Shown: positions 45,143 through 55,748, counted from the stretch's first letter. The stretch is DNA of 64,000 nt from Psococerastis gibbosa (GCA_963971405.1 OZ020489.1:18502290-18566289), one strand, 5' to 3'. Program-made: numbers and translations. The notes: generated from the sequence alone by a model not told the origin.

Positions 45143-45996
45143 GCTTTCCAATTTATACGCAGTATAAGCTTTGTGACGGTCAAAATTTTCGATTCCGAGA
45201 TTTCAACGGATTTACACGTTTTAAGGTCCCAGGAACCCAAAAAAGTGGTTTTTACGAAATGTCGGTCTGTCGCTCTGTCTGTCTGTTCGTCGATTTCCGG
45301 GCAAACTACTCGGTCGTTTTGATGAAATTCGGCATGTAGGTTCACAAAAATCATACCTCGGGAATATTTTTTTTTATTTTGGGCTAACTCAATTTGGGGG
45401 GTTTCCATTTTCAAAAAACTTCAAAAAAACGTCTAAAAAAATTATTTCCCCAAAACGGCTCCAACGATTTCTTTTAAATTCACATATATTGTAGTTGTTG
45501 TTAATGTTGATGAAATGCGGGGGTCGCTTGCCCCTTGATAGTTTTCTTCTGGGGGTAAAAAAATAAAAATGACTGAATTTTAATGAAAAATGACTAAAAA
45601 ATAATTTTTCTGCGCCACCTTTCTATCGATGATTTCCACCTTCAGGTATGTTTTAGGTGTTAAATTGAGTAACGAAACCGGACAGGTTGCTTTCCCAAAA
45701 GAGTATTTGGTTTTGTACAAAAAATGTTTTTTTTTTTTTTAATGAAAATTTACGCTCAAATCCATTGCGTGCCCTGCCAGTATTGCTGTGTGGTAATGTG
45801 TTGGTCTGACCTATCTAGAATTTACCTCACCACCAGTGACGAGTGACGTCAGGTGGACAACCCCCCCCCCCCCCCCCCCCGAGATATCGTAAATTTAACC
45901 ATAGGAAAATTATTTACCATGAAATTACTCATTTTCTCTATCTACTAATTTTGATAAATTGGAAAGCATGTTCGAGTAAACTCGGACCGGTTCTTT
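45143..45996 (+). repeat. TCTG-core element, reference full-length copy
   Basis: About 854 bp. From one end: 'gctttccaatttatacgcag'; 'aaggtcccaggaacccaa'; a (TCTG)n core; 'ccgggcaaactactcgg'; 'gggctaactcaatttggg'; 'gcgggggtcgcttgcccctt'; 'ctatcgatgatttccacctt'; a C20 run (45861-45880); then 'taaattggaaagcatgttcg' and 'ggaccggttctttt'. Subterminal inverted repeats are gctttccaatttat and ataaattggaaagc. No conserved ORF. Nine copies or fragments lie in this window. Not assigned to a superfamily. Confidence 0.9.
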
Positions 45997-46132
45997 TGGC
46001 ATTGTATAAATGCGAAACAACTTTTTTCAAGAGAAAAATAGTTTTAACACCTTGAAGGAAGCAAAATGCATCCATTGAAATTGAAATTTGTGCGATTTTT
46101 TTATCACTTCTAATTACCTTAGACCATAATAT

Positions 46133-46719
46133 AATACTCTAAACACGGCATTCTAGATGTACTGAATGAAAAAGTTGGGGGACCAACATAATGCCTACCT
46201 TTTACCACCAGGTTACGTCATGTTGGCATGGCAACATAAATAACTCAAATAAAGCATTATGTGGTCTAAGAGCTATTTGAACCTCATAATTCTGCACTGT
46301 TTCAATTTCAAGTTTTCTGATTATTCCACGTTTTTCATTAATTATGGTTCATTCTTGTGCGGCTTATAATTGCATTCAGCGATTCCAAAAATTAGCTTCC
46401 ACAGCTAATCAGTTCATTGCAAAACTAGCAGTAAGCTCATAGTGTAAAATCTATTTGGACGGCAAGTTTTTATTGCTTTGATTTAGTGTTTTCTCAATAC
46501 TCTACGTTTATAATTTGTTATGGTGGCTTCTTGTGTTGCTTATAACTGTACTCAGTCATTCCAAGAAGGAATTACCTCCCACAGGTAGACAATGCGTTAC
46601 ATAAATTATTATGTGCACCTCAGAGACTTTGTTGCTAGGTAACCCGAGTGTTTTGCCACAGCTTAACGTCATTTTATGTTGGTCCCTCGGAAATTTTAAC
46701 ATGGCGTGTCTAGAGTATT
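46133..46719 (+). mobile_element. P-like defective element with two THAP-finger starts
   Basis: Inverted ends AATACTCTAAACACG and CGTGTCTAGAGTATT bound 587 bp; inner blocks 'gggggaccaacataatg' and 'ttatgttggtccctc' also pair. Inside are two tandem related blocks. The first opens with ATG at 46344 (MVHSCAAYNCIQRFQK), the second with ATG at 46520 (MVASCVAYNCTQSFQEG). M-V-x-S-C-x-A-Y-x-C is the start of the THAP C2CH zinc finger, the DNA-binding domain of P-element transposases. Both frames stop within 30 codons, and nothing of the catalytic domain remains. No clear 8-bp duplication. Confidence 0.72.
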
Positions 46720-47149
46720 CTAAGCTAATGAGGTTCTGTTGGGACAGTTTTGGTCACTAGGTTCGCTGACGACAAACCGATATACATATTATTCAAAATG
46801 GCCGCCGTTTGTATGTGAAAACTAAGCTCTTAGCATCTCATTAATTCTTTTAATATTTCTAATAATATTTTTACTATGCCTGGACCTTATTTCGCTGCAT
46901 ATAATTTAATATATATTTTTTCCATGATTTATAGAAAAATATCACTTTAAAATAATGCGTAATTAAAAATCATTTTAAAATAGTATTGAGGCTTATGGAA
47001 AAATCAACGCTTTGATATCATTGCAACTGGTGCTGCCATCTACAAAATGACGTCACAAATGAACCCCCATTACAATGACCATGCAAACATTCAATGTTGA
47101 TTCATGTCCAATCACAATATTTACTTAAACCTGGAATTTGGAACATAAT
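46720..47149. other. unassigned AT-rich stretch
   Basis: No repeat partner recognised. Confidence 0.4.
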
Positions 47150-47225
47150 ATTTTTTCAAGCCTTAGCCTCACAGCGCAGGGTGATTTCTCACCACTATAT
47201 GGTGGAATGAGAATACCCATATATT
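47150..47225 (-). repeat. family Q repeat, copy 2
   Basis: Reverse-strand partner of 44955-45075, shorter in the middle. Confidence 0.65.
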
Positions 47226-47849
47226 CAGAGCCATAAGCACAATAAACGGATCAAAAATAAGCAAACTAAAAATTTGGAATGGGGGAGTAGGTGAATAAAA
47301 GTTCTACGACTAATGTAAAAAATAAACAAAAAAATGTGAAAAATTTCTAACGAAAAATGTTACGCAAAGTTTCCTGGTGAGAGAACACAGGGTTTGGATT
47401 TTGGGTGGAGCACTGACAGCCTATGGTTAACATACACATGGCCTCACTGTAATTTGATATGCCAATTACATTTCCAGATAAAAATAATGCTTTTTAAATG
47501 AAAATTGACAGATTTAATCCCGCACTCCCAGCCACTCTCATTCCAGTGTCAGCTCTTGTGCACAGGACAATTCCATCATGAAAATTGTACATTAACTTTT
47601 TAGCGTTTTACAAAATTGTTACTCTCGAGTATAGTGGATTTCGGAGTGATTACTGTTTGGTTCAGTATCATACTGTATGTAGTGACTAAATTTCTGTTAT
47701 GTAGTTTTTTTTCTTCATTTACGTAGAATAATTTTTGTTATGAATTCAAGTTATAAGAGACAATTTTGGAATTGTCAGAATTTTTTCACATTATTTTGTT
47801 TGTTTTTTACATCAGTCGTGACCCAGCACGGGTCTTACAAAGTGTGATG
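47226..47849. other. unassigned stretch
   Basis: Nothing recognised. Confidence 0.4.
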
Positions 47850-48203
47850 TAAACATGATTCACTCAGCAGAAATGCGAATGTTAAGAAGATCCTGCCGTG
47901 TAACACTGAGAGACCACGTAGAAGCCAAAATATAACGCATGAGATGAGGACTCGTGACGTACAGGAGAAACTGAGAGAAAAGAGACTGAACTGGTGAGGA
48001 CGCGTACTAATTATGTAGAGACGAAAGCCACCGAGTCAAAGAGTAATAAACCGGGAGATACATGGAAGAAAACCACCAGGGATGCCGAAAGTTACCCTGG
48101 GTAGAAAGATCGCCGAAGGTATGAGAAGTTTGGGGCTCTCAACCGAGGACGAACAGAACAGGACTGTGTGGAAACGCTGCTGTCGTGCCGCAGACCCTCC
48201 ATG
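47850..48203 (+). pseudogene. LINE RT tail with several stops
   Basis: On the + strand: 'AEMRMLRRSCRVTLRDHVEA', then stops, 'DVQEKLREKRLNW', stop, 'GRVLIM', stop, 'RRKPPSQRVINREIHGRK', 'PPGMPKVTLGRKIAEGM' and 'DRTVWKRC'-like residues, ending at 'DPP' and a stop near 48203. The order EMRMLR ... RDHV ... L..KRL.W.GHV ... W...C is the classic post-RT region of arthropod LINEs. All but one break is a point stop, so it is moderately old. Confidence 0.82.
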
Positions 48204-49600
48204 AGGATAAGGCGCAGTTAAATTAAAGTAGTAATGTGCCACCATCAGCAGCCGTAGCACCGACGCAAAAAACTTTTCGGGGAGTAAGTGTGAATAATAT
48301 ACGGAATAATCCCAATCAATGTAAAATTGACATACGGGAATTAAAGTGGAAAAAGAATTAACTTATGATATATTTGTCAACAGATAGCTGTTGCATATGC
48401 TAGATATAGCCGGAAAAATGTTTATTCTTTTCTCTTTTGTGCCCAAAATGACAAAACTGTTTAATGTTGTCTGCTTTGGAGCGGTTTACTTGTAATACCG
48501 TATTTAAACGGTTTAAATAATTCCCGGGATGGGTATTTTTTTCTTTTACGTTGGTGCTAGATCGGCTGTAATTCGTACTGACTAGGATTCACAGTGCCGT
48601 GTGTCTCTTGCTCTGTACAACTGATTTTAACTTGGGTCATCATTTTAGAATTTCCTCAGCGATTTATAAGTACACATTGTATATAGTACGGTAACTGTTG
48701 GGGGACAAGCCACTTCAATTTTTAGGCAACAGACGTACCTATACAAAGTATACAAAGGGCACTTAACGTAGAATGGACATATCGCCGCCGAGCTGATGGT
48801 GACAGTTTGCTGTTGGACGAACATAAGAAGTGATTAAAAATGAAAGAGATTCCATTAGGATATATTTCGGGGGGAGAGCAAGGAAAACATTCGAAGGGAA
48901 GGACAGTTATCTCGCTAATTGATTTCTACTTAACTCTCGGAGGAAAATACCCTGTATATAACTAATGGAGAACATATGATGCCTCTAAAATTTTAACTAT
49001 GACATTAAACACTGGGTCATTCTCCTGAAAGCGGTCATTTTTGATGTTTTTTTTTTTTTGGGTCATTTTAATTTCATTTTCTTGATTGCTTTTTTACGAA
49101 AACCACATAGGGACTTCTCCTTGAGGCCTCTTTGATCACCAACTGATCTTAATCACGCTTTAATCCTACAATCCGATAAATAAATTAAAAATAGAGGGAC
49201 AGCTGTTGTTAAACGGCCGCAGACAGAAGTCAGACCGACATTGGCCGTGCCCAGTGGTTATGTTATAGATATCCATTGGCAGTTCCTAGATATCCCCGGA
49301 TGGCTATTCGTTTATGCAAAAATTAAATAGTGCGGGAATTTCGCAAAGACATCGTGTCACAGACTTTCGGATCAAGAATATAAAATTTCACATAAAATTC
49401 CTGCATTTTCAAAAATTATTTACGAACTATTTATGTAAATGAATAATAGGACTATTATGTGCCAGGTTAGCTTGGAGATCGTTGATTAAGTCCATAGTAA
49501 GTAAGTAAATGTGTATTGAAACGTAACAATTTTCACTGCCATAAAATAATATAATGTAAAACATAGGCCCACTAGGACTAAGCTTTGGCCTACATAAATA
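48204..49600. other. unassigned stretch
   Basis: T-run at 49048; no repeat partner or domain. Confidence 0.4.
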
Positions 49601-50471
49601 AAGAACCGGTCCCAGTTTACTCGAACAGGCTTTCCAATTTATAAATTAGTAGATATAGACATGCGTAATTTCATAGGAAATAATTTTCCTATAGTTAAAT
49701 ATCAGATCCCTCGAGGGGGGGGGGTCCACCTCAATATATTAAAAACCCCTTAAAACTCAATTGCATATTCTGGAACGAACAGACCAATACATTGTAACAG
49801 TAGTAACAATGGCAAAGGGCACGTAATGTATTGGAGCGTGAATTTTCTATAATTTCTCAAAAAACAATTTTTTGCACAGAAGCAAATATTTTTTTTGGAA
49901 TGCAACCTGTTCGTTTTTGTTACCCTATTGAAGACCTAAAACAAACCTGAAGGTATAGAAATCATCGATAGAAAGGTTCCGCACAAAAATGATTTTTTAG
50001 TCATTTTTAATGAAAATTGAGTTATTTTTATTTTTTTACCCCCAGAAGCAAACTATCAAGGGGCAAGCGACCCACCGCGTTTTGTTAACATTAATAACGA
50101 CTACAATATACGTGAATTTAAAAGAAATTGTTGGAGCCGTATTTGAGAAATAAGGTTTTTCGACGTTTTTTTGGAGTTTTTTGGGAACAAAACCCCCCAA
50201 AATTGAGTTAGCCCAAAATAAAATAAAACTGCCCCGAGGTATGATTTTTGTTAACCTATATGCCAAATTTCATCAAAATCGACTGAATAGTTTGCCCGGA
50301 AATCGGTGAACAGACAGACAGACAGAGCGACAGACAGACAGTCATTTCGTAAAAACCACTTTTTAGGGCTCCTGGGACCTCAAAACGTGTAAACCCGTTG
50401 AAATCTCGGAATTGAAAATTTCGACCATCACAAAGCTTTCCTTATACTAGCCTACGTATAAATTGGAAAGC
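49601..50471 (-). repeat. TCTG-core element, full length
   Basis: 871 bp from 'aagaaccggtcccagtttac' to 'gtataaattggaaagc'. The CAGA core is short and mixed (50310-50340). It lacks the 'tgacgtca' module present in other copies (there 'ggtccacctcaatatatta'). Confidence 0.88.
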
Positions 50472-50488
50472 AATAAAAACAACTGATT

Positions 50489-50640
50489 GGCTTCGGTGGC
50501 AAGGTGGTATCCTGCTTATACATGTGCGAGTCTGTACACACCATGCGATCGGTGACGTGTCGTAATTCAACGCGGGTGCTAACCTACACAGGCAACTGAA
50601 GAGGTCAATTGAATACATTCATTGAATTGTTTGTACCTTT
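50489..50640 (+). mobile_element. SINE-like repeat K, copy 4
   Basis: The best-preserved head: 'ggcttcggtggcaaggtggt' then 'tgtgcgagtctgtacac', through 'gatcggtgacgtgtcgtaat' to 'cattcattgaattgtttgta'. It begins 18 bp after a TCTG element ends. Confidence 0.83.
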
Positions 50641-50710
50641 GAAAAGAATAATAAGATAGTAAACTTAACGTTATTTATTATTTATTGATTGGGTTTTTTG
50701 ATTGTTTCAG

Positions 50711-50765
50711 AAATCAGACGAGGCCGGTGCTGCGTTATTTGGCTGGTGGCATAGACGATCCATAG
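50711..50765 (+). CDS. candidate 55-nt internal exon, protein unrecognised
   Basis: Acceptor 'gggttttttgattgtttcag' and donor 'atag|gtgagc' bound an open block encoding KSDEAGAALFGWWHRRSI plus one base (phase 1 at its end). Base composition is clearly higher in GC than the surrounding AT-rich DNA, and it is outside all repeats. It would follow 5978-6019 in phase 0. If both are real, the intron between them is about 44.7 kb and filled with transposons. Confidence 0.5.
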
Positions 50766-51171
50766 GTGAGCAATTAAATTAAATTAATTTAATTAATTTA
50801 TTAAACTTTTATCAGTTGCAACATTAGAAACAAAATGAGGGGAAAATCGTGTCTTCATTTTGTTTAAAATCCCTTCTTTGAACAAAACCAATTTTTACAG
50901 GAATTGTCTATTATAGAGTTATCAAAAATGTCACATCCTTTAGAGAAAATACTCTTCTATAGGCCTATTTTGATATGTATGTGTGGCCGTCACCCAGACC
51001 GATTTGACAGTTTTTTTGAACTCCTTCCTCCCGACACCTTCACTGTTTGTAATTTTTTACAAAAAGAGTAAAATACAATGTGGCCATTCGGTGTTAAAAA
51101 GAGGCACATACTGTATATGTATCAAAACGCTGAGGGGTATTTATTCTAATGGATGTGATATTTTTGACAGC
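50766..51171. other. unassigned stretch
   Basis: AT-rich directly after the exon candidate; a 100-codon frame (50983-51285) runs into the next MITE and is unsupported. Confidence 0.4.
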
Positions 51172-51179
51172 CTAGTCAG

Positions 51180-51371
51180 CAAGGGCGGATTTTGCCTCCA
51201 ATTATGGGGGAGGGGGGGGGGTCAGCGGGCAGATTCAGTGGATTATAATATTAAAAAACATTATTATTTTAAATTCCCACTGTAAACCCATATTATTATC
51301 TAGTGTACGTTCATTTAATTTAGGGGGGGGTACAGTCCCCCTGACCCCCCCCCCCCTAAAATCCACCCTCG
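51180..51371. mobile_element. hAT MITE, 192 bp, 7/8 target-site duplication
   Basis: Begins CAAGGGCGGATTTTG and ends TAAAATCCACCCTCG. Flanks CTAGTCAG and CCAGTCAG (51172-51179, 51372-51379). The G-rich left and C-rich right arms pair. Confidence 0.85.
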
Positions 51372-51544
51372 CCAGTCAGCTCTACTATCAATTTTCATGT
51401 GATATTTAATTTTGTACACCTGTAAGTCTTTTCCTCCTCCGATTGTCTCTTTGCTACAATATTTTCTGTTATACATTATTATTATTATTAAATGTATTAA
51501 TATTATTTGTTAATATTAATAAAATTTATAAATATTGGTTCATT

Positions 51545-51868
51545 TAAGATGTTTAAAAAAAAATAAACAAGATGTAGATGACTACTTCGTGCATCAGCCA
51601 ACATATAATAGGGTATTATTAATTTTGGGGTTTGCAGTTTTTTCATGGTATCTATTTTACGTGAAATTATAGCACTTAATCATTTTTTTAGAAAGGTACT
51701 GTACCAAAAATTAAAAATTGTACTCTATAATATTATGCATGAAGTAGTTTTCTACAACATGAGTGACACAAATCTTTAATGTCTTGATTTTTTAATTAAA
51801 TAAAAAATAAGAAACTTGCAAAAACAACGGATTTTGGGGTGCATATTCCCTACGGGACGTACCGTACA
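51545..51868. mobile_element. foldback F, near complete
   Basis: The left arm has 'gtagatgactacttcgtgca', the right arm 'tgcatgaagtagttttctac', inverted. The right end 'attttggggtgcatattccc' leads into a degenerate terminus. The left terminus is missing. Confidence 0.75.
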
Positions 51869-53936
51869 CTCTTAACGGCATTTATCGCAGTTAAATGAGT
51901 GAGAATTTCAAATAGTGTTAATTTATTGAGTAGCACCAACAGCTATACGGACTGTAAGACATTATTCTCTTATTTCCATGGAATGAATGCACAATATACA
52001 GTATACTGTATTATATATTGTATAATCTATTTAAAGTCCTCTCTCCGCTTTCAAATCAAGCCAATTTTCCTGGAACGCTTCAAAGGTACAGTTATTGTCT
52101 TAATTTGCTCGTGCAAAAAGTAAACTTTTCCCAAATATAAATTAAATCCAATTGACATAAGGTAAACAACAATGTATAGAACCTGCTGCAGATGAAAACC
52201 GAACATTGTGAACCCAACGCTAACAACCGCAACTTAACTCCACAAAAATAATGAATGAACTTGTGACCTAACTGAAAAATATATCGTTGTTATGAGTTTT
52301 TGACTTATGAGCTGCATACAATCAGTTTTGTCATGCAGCAAAAAAAAATGAGAGGGAATATGTATAACGACACATTCATTAGCCAGCACACATGTAATGA
52401 GGTAAACTCAGCAAGTACGTTGTATGCTTTCATTCGCGAAACTCTAGTATAAAATTAGCAATTAAAATGTCCCCCCAATTAAAACGATGAAGAGGTAGGG
52501 AAGTAGATTTCAAAAAAGTTACAGCACAAAGGAACTATCATCAATCTGATGAAGTGCCAGGGCTTTATGCAGAGTTTCTGAAACCTCTCTTCACCGATGA
52601 ATGCAAAATATACAATTCTGTATAGTTTCAATAAAAGTCAATTAAATTTTCTAATTAAACCCCCTTCCCCCGCTCTCCTCTTTAGATCGGAGCCTCATTC
52701 CCCACTTAGCTACTCTGCTGACTGTACCCCACGCGTGTGCACTGCCAAGTATTCTGCCTGCGAGGGGTTGTCAATAAATAATGCACTGCTTAATTTTAAC
52801 CTTTAGTCTGTTCATTAGCACTGAACACTAATTTAATTCTTATTAGACGTCTTGTTCATTATTTGGGTGCCTCCGATTAATTAAATTTTAACCGTAGGCC
52901 TGCCTCTCGGGGAGTATTGATTAATATTAATACATCTCGCTATAACGAATATTGGAGAGTTTCCCAAAGTGTAGTACCCAAAAAATACGTTTTTGTGAAA
53001 GAATTATGCCATCGGTGACCCACTGCATACATATCCATCATACACCTATACATGCCTAAAGAAGATTTGAACTTTTTTTTTTAAAAAAAAATGCCCTCAT
53101 CTCCTATTCCTTTCATTTTTTAGTTCCTTCTTAAACACATTATTGTACCCAGGTAATATAATTATTTTATTATGGGTTAATTGTAAGAATGGGCCGGAAG
53201 GAGTAAAATTCGCCCTATATTAAAAATAGACAATTTTTTCTTTATATCAAAGTTGAAGTTTCTATGAATTTATTACACCATTTCACTATTTATTTCGTTT
53301 TTGTTTTCCCTGACTTTTCCCACATTACTACAGGTAGGTGAATACTCCTAATGGCGACAAATATGATTTAAAATTCCTTATACTCGTTTGTGAAAGAGAA
53401 TTAAGTTAAAATGTGTCGTCGCTAATGCTGAAACAAGATTTGATTTTTTTCTTCAATATGCCCTCCTTTCTTACTCATGTTATTTCTATGTATTTAAATT
53501 ACTTGTAATTACGTTGTCTACACGTGAGAAGTCGGCGCTGCTTATAATCTATCTTCCCGGCAGTATTAATAAAGTGTTTTCAACATGCACGTATAGGCTG
53601 TCGTACACATTTTGCATAATCGCGAAATCGCAGGAATTCCTTAGGCCAAATTTTAAATTCATTAGATTCATCATTCGAATCATTTCTAGCCGCTAATTTT
53701 TTCTTGGCTGAACTCGGGCATGATTCCGTTTTTATAAGCTAAACATTGTGCTGACCGCAGAATTTCCAATTTGACTATAACTAGTTAATGATAAGAAAAA
53801 ATTAATTAAACATTGTATAATCGTTTCGACACAAGTCCCAGCAATGATGGGCTCTTAGTGCTGGAGGGTTGTGAATCTATACTGTATGTAACAATGTATA
53901 CTTAAATAAATCAATAAAAATAAATAAGGACGTTTT
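51869..53936. other. 2-kb unassigned stretch
   Basis: No repeat partner or protein domain recognised. Confidence 0.4.
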
Positions 53937-54127
53937 TTGTTCTATTACTAAGCCAACCTAGCAGAGTAAGGGCTATAAAGCCCGCTCTTACACTCAACTA
54001 GGAAAGCCCGGGACCGCCTGCTTTACATGCCCTCCGAAGCATGGCCAGAAAATGTAGGAAGTGTAGGACTCGAACCAACAACCTTTCGGGTGAAAGTCAG
54101 AGTCCGTACCACTACTCTACATGTCTT
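53937..54127 (-). mobile_element. tRNA-derived SINE (SINE L), copy 2
   Basis: On the minus strand the A-box TAGAGTAGTGG and perfect B-box GGTTCGAGTCC are about 33 nt apart, an intact-looking pol III promoter. The body is as at 2573-2762. It ends 'taatagaacaaaaaac' on the minus strand. Confidence 0.9.
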
Positions 54128-54181
54128 GACTTATAAATACTTATATACTTATACTTATAAATACTTATACTTGTAAATAGA

Positions 54182-54392
54182 GCAGTGGTTAGGAGAGAGG
54201 ATTCCCTTGTTGGGTTTTTGTGCCTCTGCGTTGTTGTGGTTGTTTTTGTTGTTGGCTAGGAGTGTCTTTATTCTCAGTCAATAATTGGACAGTTTGAATA
54301 ATTTCACTCTTGCCAGCACCCCGTATTTCTTCCCCCTCTTCACTTCTCCGAGAATTTACGTCTGCGCAGCTTACCGTCATCGCGTACCCCCA
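54182..54392 (-). other. Gln/Glu-rich minus-strand open frame, function unknown
   Basis: A minus-strand ATG at 54380 opens 63 codons: MTVSCADVNSRRSEEGEE, then a Gln-rich end (SQQQKQPQQRRGTKTQQ). The hydrophilic composition is unlike random AT-rich DNA here. It could be part of a retroelement ORF1 or an old gene fragment. No domain, no splice context. Confidence 0.25.
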
Positions 54393-54999
54393 GAAGTATT
54401 TTGAGTGGTAGACGCTAGGCTTTTACTTATAGGGAAATTCGCGCCCGCCAAAATGTTTTTTTCGAATTTCTGGTTGGACCTGTTGGACTCGTTGAAGGAG
54501 ACGTGACACCACCAGGAATGCAAAACATATTTTTGGCCGGAGGGAATGTCTCATCTCTACCATATAGAACTCTAGTATACACTTTACAGTGTAGTTGAAG
54601 GAAGTAATACGGAACGGTAGACTGCTGGAACAGGCTGTATCGATACTTTTGCATGAACCGCGGGATGGGATTATTTAAAATACATCCGGCAAGCAATTCT
54701 GTCGCCTATTGTTGCTCCTCAGTTTCAATTACAAGTTGGGATTACTTTCGAAAGTCTTTAATATCCAAGTTTGGCTGATGGAGTTGCCTTACTAGGCCTT
54801 CCATCATCAACACTTCTCAATAAATTGCTTTTGTTTGCGCCGATAACACAGTTGGTTGCCTGTAAGATCTCTATTTTTGATCGCTGATTGTTTTAAAGAT
54901 TATTGGGCTATTATCAGTCAATGCTGTATGTTAGTACATGACTCGTAACTGTACTTGGTTAAGTCATGCTTTCTCCTGTTTCATTGCGTCAATGGTAAG
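54393..54999. other. unassigned stretch
   Basis: An 89-codon minus frame (54427-54696) continues toward the Gln-rich frame but is separated from it by a stop. No domain. Confidence 0.4.
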
Positions 55000-55268
55000 C
55001 TTGTCTCAGCTTGTCCATTATCGCTTGTAGCCGGTGTAGGTTGACATCGAGAACGTATACCAGTATACATCGTCGGCGTCCCCTGGGCAACGTACAAAGT
55101 ACGGCTAATTCTTCCACTACCAAGCGACCAAAGAAACCAGTTTGCCAATGGCCAAAAATGCATACGGAAACAATACCAATAATGCCCGAATCTGTGAGGT
55201 CGTTGGCATTGGGCAAGGGACCTATGGGCCACTATAAGTAGGCCTGGGTCCATTAAAAGTCCTTGCAA
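55000..55268 (-). repeat. family G repeat, longest copy
   Basis: About 270 bp, open over 95 codons on the minus strand (MDPGLLIVAHRSL start). Partial copies at 345-432, 19468-19575 and 62225-62396 keep short stretches of the same frame but also the same bases, so coding is not shown. Confidence 0.7.
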
Positions 55269-55291
55269 ATAATAATCTGTGTGTCAGTATG

Positions 55292-55431
55292 CACATGCCC
55301 GTGCCCAGGGGGGCATTTTTGTATGTAAACCTGTATGGTTTGAAGAATTTATCCATTAATTCAGTAATAAATTAGGTTAAAAAAATGTTTGGACCCCCCC
55401 CCCCGAAATCAAAACCTGGACACGGTCTTGG
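55292..55431. mobile_element. hAT MITE, about 140 bp
   Basis: Ends CATGCCCGTGCCCAGG and CCTGGACACGGTCTTG are inverted; the interior 'tggtttgaagaatttatcca' is shared with 22925-23093. Flanked by GTCAGTATG on both sides (55283-55291, 55432-55440), with two extra bases at the left end. Confidence 0.85.
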
Positions 55432-55601
55432 GTCAGTATGTGTAGGAGGAAATCTCTCATATCGTACAATATACAATTTTTATTATAATCCTGTGATTCT
55501 ATATATAGTAAATCTTGAGAACCTATAAACTCGCAGTGTTTAATAGGAAGGGGTGCAGGCACGTTGCTTCATGTCTGGTTGCTTGGATGCACTCGGGACT
55601 C

Positions 55602-55736
55602 TTCTTCTTCAAGTTACAGCCGGCTGGCTGGTTGGCAGCAACATGTGGCATCGATGCCTCCACTCCCCTCGATCCTGGCACGCCCTCTAAAGTACTGGCC
55701 CCTACATCTGCCATCACTCGCTGCAGATATTCTTTT
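55602..55736 (-). pseudogene. LINE RT tail, 135 bp, perfect 12-bp target-site duplication
   Basis: The minus strand reads 'EYLQRVMADVGAS', then in a shifted frame 'ACQDRGEWRHRCHMLLPTS' and a TGA, then aagaagaa. Flanked by 'cactcgggactc' (55590-55601, 55737-55748). Very like the 21.1-kb copy. Confidence 0.92.
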
Positions 55737-55748
55737 CACTCGGGACTC

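Noticed and set aside
46720-47149. Considered as further P-like element sequence
   Set aside because: No continuation of the THAP reading frame and it lies outside the paired ends.
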